This document shows positions 43,938 through 49,557 of a stretch of DNA of 49,557 bases, one piece after another; within the stretch, counting starts at the first letter, position 1, and each line of letters opens with the position of its first letter. Under the pieces are notes generated by a model. The model was not told where the DNA came from and did not search any database. It was given only the letters and a program-made list of their open reading frames with translations. Origin of the DNA: an uncultured beta proteobacterium (GTDB lineage Bacteria; Pseudomonadota; Gammaproteobacteria; Burkholderiales; Burkholderiaceae_C); contig CAIQOO010000042.1 of NCBI GenBank assembly GCA_903873485.1, positions 1 through 49,557 on the forward strand, in the 5' to 3' direction. Made by a program: the position numbers and the translations under genes.

Positions 43938-45070
43938 AGTGGAAAACTGTTTTGTTGGGCAATATCGTTGTTCAGGATAAAAAAATCGTCTTGCCAGAAT
44001 CGGCTGACGCTAGGTTTCGCCCTTATCTTGGTCTGGAGCAAATTGAATCAGGCACGGGCGCTATTCTTTCCTATGAAACGTGTTCTGTTGAAGCAAAAAG
44101 TACGACTTTTGCGTTTGAAGATACTCATGTTCTGTATGGCAAATTGCGACCCTACCTAAACAAGGTAGCCGTCCCTGATCGGTCTGGACGATGCTCAACG
44201 GAGATCATTCCTCTCAAGCCGAAAGGGGTTGATAAAGACTATTTGGCACTGCTTCTGCGTAGCGAGCAAGTGGTGAATGCGGCGATGACTGATAAAACCG
44301 GCTCACGAATGCCACGTGCTGATATGGATTCATTACTTGGCTTGGAAATTTCAGTTCATGATTCAGTTGATGCCCAGCGCCAAATCGCCACCCGCCTAAA
44401 AACCCAACTGGCCGAGGTCGAAACAGCCCGCCAGGCAGCACAGACGCAGCTAAAGGAAACTTCAAAACTGGCTGATGCAATCATCTTCGACAGCATTCAT
44501 CGTTCAATAGCGTCAGTGCAATCGCTGGGTGACGTGTTAGACGAAGTGAAAAAAGGTATCGGCAGCGGCTGGGCCAATTACCCAGTGCTGGGTGCCACGC
44601 GCCGGGGTCTTGCACCAGCCAAAGAACAACCGGGCAAACAGGCACCGAAGTACAAGCCGGTATTTCCGGGAACGGTGTTTTACAACCCGATGCGTATCTT
44701 GATTGGCTCGATTGCCTTTGTGGACGAGGATGACACGCCGGGCATCACCAGCCCGGATTACGTGGTGCTGCAAGGGAAAGCGGGCATCGTTGATTCGCGT
44801 TGGTTCTACCACTGGCTGCGTTCATCACTGGGCGAGCAATGCATTCTTTCACTTGCGCGTGGTGCAGTGCGTGAACGGATGTTGTTCAACCGCCTTGCCG
44901 AGGGGGAGATTGAATTGCCAAGCTTTGCCGCCCAGCAAAAAGCATCTGGCGCATTAAGAGAACTCAAACCGATGCAACGGGCCATCGAAAGACAACTTGC
45001 CGAGATTGATTTGCTGCCACAAAAAATCCTCGCTCAAGCCTTTAACCAACAGGATGACGATCATGACTGA
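43934..45070 (+). CDS. hsdS: Type I restriction-modification specificity subunit HsdS
   Basis: A 378-residue specificity subunit with two target-recognition domains. TRD1 (about 1-150) contains RPYLGLEQIESGTGAILS, THVLYGKLRPYLNKVAVP and SRMPRADMDSLLGLEISVHD; a helical spacer (RQIATRLKTQLAEVETARQA) leads to TRD2 (GDVLDEVKKGIGSGWANYP, KPVFPGTVFYNPMRILIGSI), then a second helix (QRAIERQLAEIDLLPQKIL). TRD1 DNA is clearly AT-richer than hsdR and hsdM, a sign of domain exchange. It starts within hsdR (ATGA) and ends overlapping the next reading frame by 8 nt. The DNA target cannot be predicted. Confidence 0.9.
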   Translation: MKWKTVLLGNIVVQDKKIVLPESADARFRPYLGLEQIESGTGAILSYETCSVEAKSTTFAFEDTHVLYGKLRPYLNKVAVPDRSGRCSTEIIPLKPKGVDKDYLALLLRSEQVVNAAMTDKTGSRMPRADMDSLLGLEISVHDSVDAQRQIATRLKTQLAEVETARQAAQTQLKETSKLADAIIFDSIHRSIASVQSLGDVLDEVKKGIGSGWANYPVLGATRRGLAPAKEQPGKQAPKYKPVFPGTVFYNPMRILIGSIAFVDEDDTPGITSPDYVVLQGKAGIVDSRWFYHWLRSSLGEQCILSLARGAVRERMLFNRLAEGEIELPSFAAQQKASGALRELKPMQRAIERQLAEIDLLPQKILAQAFNQQDDDHD

Positions 45071-45668
45071 TCACCCTACTGCCGCCCAGCACCACGCCAA
45101 GTTTGAGGGCATTCGCCATGTGGATGTGTACACCGTTCGCCCTGAGCTTGTCGAAGGGCTTCGACAAGCTCAGCCCGAACGTGTGTGGTCTCGGCCCGAA
45201 CGTGTGTGGCTTCAGCCCAAACGGTTTCTGGAGCAGAAGGAAAACCGAAGGGCAGTTCTCGTCCATGCGAGGGAAAAACAAATTGAGGATGTCCTCACAA
45301 TGGTCGATATTGGCCCCGGTTCCCGGCGGCATAGCCACCCCGTTCGCCCTGAGCTTGTCGAAGGGCATTTGGGCATGCTGACCCAACGGATTAGGTGTAG
45401 AAAATTCATGGTTCGACAAGCTCACCACGAACGGGGACAAACCGGACGGGGACAAACCGGACGGGGACAAACCGGACGGGGACAAACCGGACGGGGACAA
45501 ACCGGACGGGGACAAACCGGACGGGGACAAACCGGACGGGGACAAGCCGAACGGGGACAAGCCGAACGGGGACAAGCCGGACGGGGACAAACCGGACGGG
45601 GACAAACCGGACGGGGACAAGCCCGCCACGAACGGGGTGAAATCGTATTTGAATTGGAAACTTTATGA
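45063..45668 (+). pseudogene. DinD-like N-terminal remnant extended through repeats
   Basis: The frame opens with MTDHPTAAQHHAKFEGIRHV, which matches the start of DinD-type proteins (FEAIRHxDxxGxEFWxAR), found beside type I systems. After RHVD the family sequence stops and the frame runs through TTCGACAAGCTCA repeats (VRPELVEGLRQAQPERV), then 13 pentapeptide units GQTGR/GQAER, and ends HERGEIVFELETL. All three frames of both strands are open across the repeat, so the long reading frame is not evidence of a gene. The likely state is a dinD gene destroyed by repeat invasion; a short repetitive peptide may still be made because its start overlaps hsdS. Confidence 0.6.
45433..45627. repeat. 15-bp minisatellite, 13 units, between hsdS and hsdM
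   Basis: Unit GGGGACAAACCGGAC, seven identical copies, then two with AAGCCGAAC, one AAGCCGGAC, two of the first type and a last variant GACAAGCCCGCC. The final unit runs into CACGAACGGGG, so the array probably grew from a GACAAGCTCACCACGAACGG palindromic repeat. The length is a multiple of three and keeps frames open. Confidence 0.92.
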
Positions 45669-46078
45669 AGCCGTTTTGGGTTTACATCATTCGCTGTTCT
45701 GATGACAGTTATTACACCGGCCACACAGATGATCTTGATCGGCGCATGGGGCAACACACCACTGGCGCGATACCCAGTTGCTATACGTTCAAGCGCCGTC
45801 CGGTGGTTTTGGCTTTTAGCCAAGCTTTTGCGACCCGTGAAGAGGCATTGGCTGCTGAACAACAAATCAAGGGTTGGAGCAGAAAAAAGAAAGAGGCGAT
45901 GATGCGTGGCGATTGGATGGAAGTTTCGCGGTTGGCGCGTTCATCAGCAGCGCAGACTGCCCTTCGACAAGCTCAGGGCGAACGGGGTGATGCCCAAGCT
46001 CAGGGCGAACGGGGTGATGCCCAAGCTCAGGGCTTGGGCGTAGCGTTTCAACTGGTTCAGTTAAAGGGAAATTCTTGA
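45665..46078 (+). CDS. GIY-YIG nuclease superfamily protein with repeat-derived tail
   Basis: A 137-residue protein. Residues 1-95 are a stand-alone GIY-YIG domain of the UPF0213/YhbQ type: WVYIIRCSDDSYYTGHTDDL, DRRMGQHTTGAIPSCYTFKR, FATREEALAAEQQIKGWSRK. Tyr7, Tyr17 and Arg27 correspond to the usual catalytic residues. The last 40 residues (TALRQAQGERGDAQAQGERG, then DAQAQG) are translated from the palindromic repeats and cannot be original. The start overlaps the preceding frame and the stop overlaps the hsdM start (TGATG), so it is translated as part of the hsd operon. A DNA-processing role with the restriction system is possible but unproven. Confidence 0.85.
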   Translation: MKPFWVYIIRCSDDSYYTGHTDDLDRRMGQHTTGAIPSCYTFKRRPVVLAFSQAFATREEALAAEQQIKGWSRKKKEAMMRGDWMEVSRLARSSAAQTALRQAQGERGDAQAQGERGDAQAQGLGVAFQLVQLKGNS

Positions 46079-48024
46079 TGGCCCGCCCAAAAAAAACCAC
46101 TGCTGACACCACACCAGCGCGCACCCCCAAAGCGCCCAAATCCATCGCATCGACGCAATCACTGTCGGCGTTTGTCAAAAGCATTTGCGACGTGATGCGC
46201 CGATCCAACTGCGCCAGCGCCCTGCAATATGTGCCCGAACTGACCTGGATTTTGTTTTTGCGCATTCTGGACGCGCAAGAGGCCCGGGCGCGTGAACAAG
46301 CCGAGGCGGTGGGAGCCAGCTTTTTCCCGGCCTTGAGCAGCCCCTACCGCTGGCAGGACTGGGCCGCACCCTGGTCAGACAAGCCCGGCCACCCCAAAAC
46401 CAGCGAAGGCCAGCCGTTTGGCTGGAAGCGCCAGGCGCTGTTTGCGGCGGGTGACGGCAAGTTGTTTGACTTCATCAACCAGCAGTTGCTGCCCCACCTG
46501 CACAGTCTGGACATCGACAGCCGCACCGGCCTGCCCAACCCCCATGCCAGCCGCAAGCAGCGCATCATGGGCCGCACCATGACGGCAGTCGAGAAAGTGC
46601 GGGTCGATTCCGAAGCCAATTTGCGCGACATTCTGGACAAAGTGCATCAGATCAACATCGACCATGTGGATGACCAGCATTTCTTTACCCTGTCGCAGGT
46701 GTACGAAGACCTGTTGTTGAAAATGGGCGAGAAAAATTCTGACGGTGGCCAGTTTTTCACCCCGCGCGAGGTCATTCGTGCCATGGTGCATACGGTCAAG
46801 CCAACGCTAGGCCAGACGGTGTATGACCCCTGCTGCGGCACGGGCGGATTTTTGGCCATTGCTTACGAACATATCGCGCGCCAGCTTGGGGCCAGCGTGA
46901 CCAGCACCGACATCGACCAACTCAAACACGACACCTTTTTTGGCCGCGAGAAAGAAAACCTGGTGTTCCCGATTGCCCTGGCCAATCTGGTGCTGCATGG
47001 CATTGATCAACCCAACTTGTGGCACGGCAACGCCTTGACCCGCCGCGCCACCTATGGCGCACTGTTTGACCAGGCCCCCAAAACCTTCGATGTAATCCTG
47101 ACCAACCCGCCTTTTGGCGGCAAAGAAGGCATGGACGCACAGAAAAACTTTTCGTTCGAGACCAGTGCCACGCAGGTGCTGTTTGTGCAAAATATTCTGG
47201 CCGAGCTGGCACCCAAGGGCACCTGCGCCATCGTGCTTGATGAAGGCTTGCTGTTTCGCACCAATGAAAGCGCCTTTGTCGATACCAAGCGCCGGCTGGT
47301 CGATGAATGCAATGTGTGGGCCATCGTCAGCTTGCCGGGCGGCGTGTTTTCAACCGCCGGGGCCGGGGTCAAAACCAATCTGCTGTTCTTTACCAAAGGG
47401 CAAAAGACCAGCAAGACCTGGTATTACGACCTGTCGGGGGTCAAGGTCGGCAAAAAAACACCGCTGACGCTGGCGCACTTTGGCTTTGGCACACAGGGTG
47501 AAGTGCTGGCGGATGCGCAGTTGCCAGTCGTTTTGACGGCATCCTGGCGCGAGGATGAGGCCAATGCGGGCCAGCCTTTTCCCAGCTATGCCCGCATGTT
47601 GCAGCAGCGCGGCACACCGCAGGGCAACAGCCGCTATTCCTGGACGGTAGATTTTGCGGCACGACGCGCTACCGCACGCGCCGAAATGCAGCCATTGCTG
47701 GACCAAGCCGCTCACATCAAGGCCGGGCTGACTGATCTGAAAGAGGCCCTCAAGCGCCTGAAAAAAGACAAAGCCAGCGCGGCTGAACTCATCGCACTGG
47801 AGGCCAAAGTCAGTGAAAAAGACAAACGCGTCCATGAGCTGGAAGCGCGTGCCAGGGACATTGACGCAGCCGTTTTTGACCTGAAAGCGGTCAACCCCAC
47901 AGTAGTGGCCAATGTGGACGACCGCTCGCCACAGCAAATCATCGCCAGCATCGCGGCACAGGGGCGGGTTGTGCAGGAGGCACTGGGCAGGCTGGCGACG
48001 TTGATGGACGGCGTGATGGTTTAG
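46078..48024 (+). CDS. hsdM: Type I restriction-modification methyltransferase HsdM
   Basis: A 648-residue N6-adenine methyltransferase. A basic, Pro-rich N-terminus (ARPKKTTADTTPARTPKAPK) precedes the helical HsdM_N domain (LSAFVKSICDVMRRSNCASA), then FFTPREVIRAMVHTVKP, the SAM-binding motif DPCCGTGGFL (from Asp250) and the catalytic NPPFGG (from Asn343). The C-terminus is a coiled coil (LKEALKRLKKDKASAAELIA) that contacts HsdS. The ATG at 46078 overlaps the GIY-YIG stop; the TTG one codon earlier was rejected. It is last in the operon, whereas hsdM normally stands beside hsdS. Confidence 0.95.
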   Translation: MARPKKTTADTTPARTPKAPKSIASTQSLSAFVKSICDVMRRSNCASALQYVPELTWILFLRILDAQEARAREQAEAVGASFFPALSSPYRWQDWAAPWSDKPGHPKTSEGQPFGWKRQALFAAGDGKLFDFINQQLLPHLHSLDIDSRTGLPNPHASRKQRIMGRTMTAVEKVRVDSEANLRDILDKVHQINIDHVDDQHFFTLSQVYEDLLLKMGEKNSDGGQFFTPREVIRAMVHTVKPTLGQTVYDPCCGTGGFLAIAYEHIARQLGASVTSTDIDQLKHDTFFGREKENLVFPIALANLVLHGIDQPNLWHGNALTRRATYGALFDQAPKTFDVILTNPPFGGKEGMDAQKNFSFETSATQVLFVQNILAELAPKGTCAIVLDEGLLFRTNESAFVDTKRRLVDECNVWAIVSLPGGVFSTAGAGVKTNLLFFTKGQKTSKTWYYDLSGVKVGKKTPLTLAHFGFGTQGEVLADAQLPVVLTASWREDEANAGQPFPSYARMLQQRGTPQGNSRYSWTVDFAARRATARAEMQPLLDQAAHIKAGLTDLKEALKRLKKDKASAAELIALEAKVSEKDKRVHELEARARDIDAAVFDLKAVNPTVVANVDDRSPQQIIASIAAQGRVVQEALGRLATLMDGVMV

Positions 48025-48523
48025 CCATTCACATTGATCGGCACCAGTTCGACACCCGGCCACTATCAGCTTTTATTGCCCGGCATAGTTGATAAACGTG
48101 AAACACTTCCGTTCGTGGTGAGCTTGGCCTGCCCTGAGCTTGGCCGTTGGGTCGAACCACCGCCTTGATAAAAATGCCCTTCGACAAGCTCAGGGCGAAC
48201 GGTTTCATATTTCGGAGTGGTCGGCAGACCATGAAAGTTAGCTTTTATTGCTCGGCGTAGTGCATTAACGTCAAGCATCTCCGTATGTGGTGAGCTTAAC
48301 GTCAAGCATCTCCGTTCGTGGTGAGCTTAACGTCAAGCATCTCCGTTCGTGGTGAGCTTGTCGAACCACCAGCTTGGTCACAAACCCTTCGACTGCGCTC
48401 AGGACGAACGGTGCCCATGAACAATCACGGATTGACAAAGATGGCCAGCAGGTTAGGGATATTGGCTGATCAGCTTTTGGCAGTACCATGCCAGACCAAT
48501 CAAACCACAAAGAGGACACCGAC
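48025..48523. repeat. Repeat-rich right flank of the restriction island
   Basis: About 500 bp without a gene. It holds CTGAGCTTGGCCGTTGGGTC (48134, inverted copy of the left-edge sequence), a module 48098-48242 that is a diverged direct copy of 41043-41351, a duplicated AGCTTTTATTGC start (48068 and 48239) and further TTCGACAAGCTCA-type palindromes to about 48412. The last 110 bp, after the repeats, should carry the promoter of the acyl-CoA ligase gene. Confidence 0.8.
48266..48358 (+). repeat. 31-bp tandem repeat (3 copies)
   Basis: Three units TAACGTCAAGCATCTCCGTT plus CGTGGTGAGCT, starting at 48266, 48297 and 48328; the first has GTATGTGG instead of GTTCGTGG. It is a local amplification inside the right-flank repeat cluster. 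Confidence 0.9.
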
Positions 48524-49557
48524 ATGTTTGGACTGATGCAACAACAGCCGCTGCTGATTTCATCGCTGATCGAGTTTGCCGAGCGGCATCACGGCGAGGG
48601 CGAAATTGTCTCAAGGCGGGTTGAGGGCGACATGCACCGTTATACCTACAAGGAGTTGGGCTTACGCTCGCGCAAGCTGGCGCAGGCGCTGGATGCGCAG
48701 GGGCTGGCAACCGGCGAACGGGTGGCTTCGCTGGCCTGGAACGGCTACCGGCATCTGGAACTGTATTACGGCGTCAGCGGCTCGGGGCGGGTGCTGCACA
48801 CCCTGAACCCGCGCCTGCACCCCGAGCAGATCGCCTGGATCATCAACCATGCGACAGATGCGGTGCTGTGTTTTGACATGTCGTTTTTGCCCATCGTCAA
48901 AGCCATTCACAGCCACTGCCCGAGCGTCAAACTGTATGTGGCGCTGTGTGATGCTGACCGGCTGCCGGTTGACAGCGGCATTCCCAATTTGGTGAGTTAC
49001 GAGGACTGGATCCAGTTTCGCAGCGGCGACTACGCCTGGCCGCAGTTGGATGAAAACCTGGCTTCGAGCCTGTGCTACACCAGCGGCACCACCGGCCACC
49101 CCAAAGGTGCGCTGTACAGCCACCGCTCCACCGTGCTGCATGCGCTGGCCGGTTCGTTGCCAGATGCACTCAACATGAGCGCGCGCGAATCGGTGCTGTC
49201 GGTGGTGCCGATGTTCCATGTCAACGCCTGGGGCCTGCCGTATGCCGGGGCCATGACCGGGGCCAAAATGGTGTTTCCCGGCCCGGCGATGGACGGCAAG
49301 TCGATCTATGAGTTGATCGAAGCCGAAAAAGTGACCTTTGCCTCCGGTGTGCCGACTGTCTGGCAAATGCTGCTTAGCCATACGCAGACCCATGCGCTGC
49401 GCTTTTCGACCCTCAAACGCACGGTGATTGGCGGCTCGGCCTGCCCGCCGGCCATGATCAGCGCCTTCAACGATGTTTATGGGGTGGAAGTGCTGCACGC
49501 CTGGGGCATGACCGAAATGAGTCCGCTGGGCACCGTCTGCACGCTCAAAAACAAGCA
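48524..49557 (+). CDS. Acyl-CoA ligase (AMP-forming), N-terminal part, cut by window edge
   Basis: The first 344 codons of an AMP-forming fatty-acyl/medium-chain acyl-CoA synthetase. It starts MFGLMQQQPLLISSLIEFAE with AGAGGA upstream. Adenylation motifs visible: YTSGTTGHPKGALYSHRS (P-loop, A3), SVVPMFHVNAWGLPYAGAMT, VTFASGVPTVWQMLL and HAWGMTEMSPLGTV (A5, with the ATP-contacting TE). It would activate a fatty or aromatic carboxylic acid with ATP and CoA. The substrate specificity lies partly outside the window. It stands directly after the restriction island. Confidence 0.93.
   Translation, partial: MFGLMQQQPLLISSLIEFAERHHGEGEIVSRRVEGDMHRYTYKELGLRSRKLAQALDAQGLATGERVASLAWNGYRHLELYYGVSGSGRVLHTLNPRLHPEQIAWIINHATDAVLCFDMSFLPIVKAIHSHCPSVKLYVALCDADRLPVDSGIPNLVSYEDWIQFRSGDYAWPQLDENLASSLCYTSGTTGHPKGALYSHRSTVLHALAGSLPDALNMSARESVLSVVPMFHVNAWGLPYAGAMTGAKMVFPGPAMDGKSIYELIEAEKVTFASGVPTVWQMLLSHTQTHALRFSTLKRTVIGGSACPPAMISAFNDVYGVEVLHAWGMTEMSPLGTVCTLKNK

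Noticed and set aside
41357..45627. Tandem repeats as a CRISPR array
   Set aside because: Units follow each other without unique spacers, lengths are 46 and 15 bp, and no cas gene is present.
45042..45865. Long minus-strand frames rich in GLSPS or CPRPV
   Set aside because: They are the reverse reading of the 15-bp array; a stop-free unit that is a multiple of three keeps any frame open.

Overview
The window looks like chromosomal DNA of a betaproteobacterium of the order Burkholderiales, most likely Comamonadaceae close to Rhodoferax or Polaromonas. This rests on high GC, on gene neighbourhoods typical of that group (exbB-exbD-lpxK-trm112-kdsB-adk; purM facing AI-2E transporter-hda-HAD-pcnB-folK; selO-msrB-yciB-bolA-ppiC), on a short LexA with a CTGT-N8-ACAG operator, and on an AT-rich dispersed repeat of about 55-60 bp. 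Placement below family level is inference.

Layout. 1-3660: a sensor protein cut by the left edge, a sugar-binding-type lipoprotein, a VF530-like small protein and a coniferyl-type aldehyde dehydrogenase. 3841-8110: a hybrid histidine kinase, then lexA with a small co-directional gene, divergent from an L-asparaginase across one perfect SOS box. 8230-12150: a minus-strand envelope/nucleotide operon (exbB, exbD, lpxK, trm112-like, kdsB, adk). 12521-18646: xseA, sodB, a tRNA-Leu with a terminator, a tRNA-Leu remnant, rnr, an SDR oxidoreductase and a small membrane protein. 18687-24582: purM opposite a five-gene plus-strand operon ending in pcnB and folK. 24633-36811: signalling genes (two chemoreceptors, one with a periplasmic CxxCH haem motif; an HD-GYP protein; a cyclase-PilZ protein; a GGDEF protein), including at least two kinase genes broken by internal deletion, plus rlhA and an acyltransferase-like membrane protein. 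36822-40848: a minus-strand housekeeping run (hypothetical, parvulin, bolA, yciB, msrB, selO). 40990-48415: a type I restriction-modification island. From 48524: an acyl-CoA ligase cut by the right edge.

The restriction island has the unusual order hsdR-hsdS-(dinD-like remnant)-(GIY-YIG protein)-hsdM. It is filled with palindromic repeats related to TTCGACAAGCTCAGGGCGAA, which I do not see elsewhere in the window. It also carries a 124-bp non-autonomous IS4-like element with perfect 18-bp ends and an 11-bp direct repeat, a 46-bp tandem repeat before hsdR, a 13-copy 15-bp minisatellite between hsdS and hsdM, and diverged direct repeats at its two edges.

The most unusual signal is the AT-rich dispersed element. 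Copies lie between genes, but at least five lie inside conserved genes (asparaginase, xseA, rlhA, the acyltransferase, selO) without breaking the frame. Different genes read the element in the same frame and so share similar short peptides. This resembles the Rickettsia palindromic elements; I know of no description in this group. All functional assignments come from reading motifs by eye; no database search was run.
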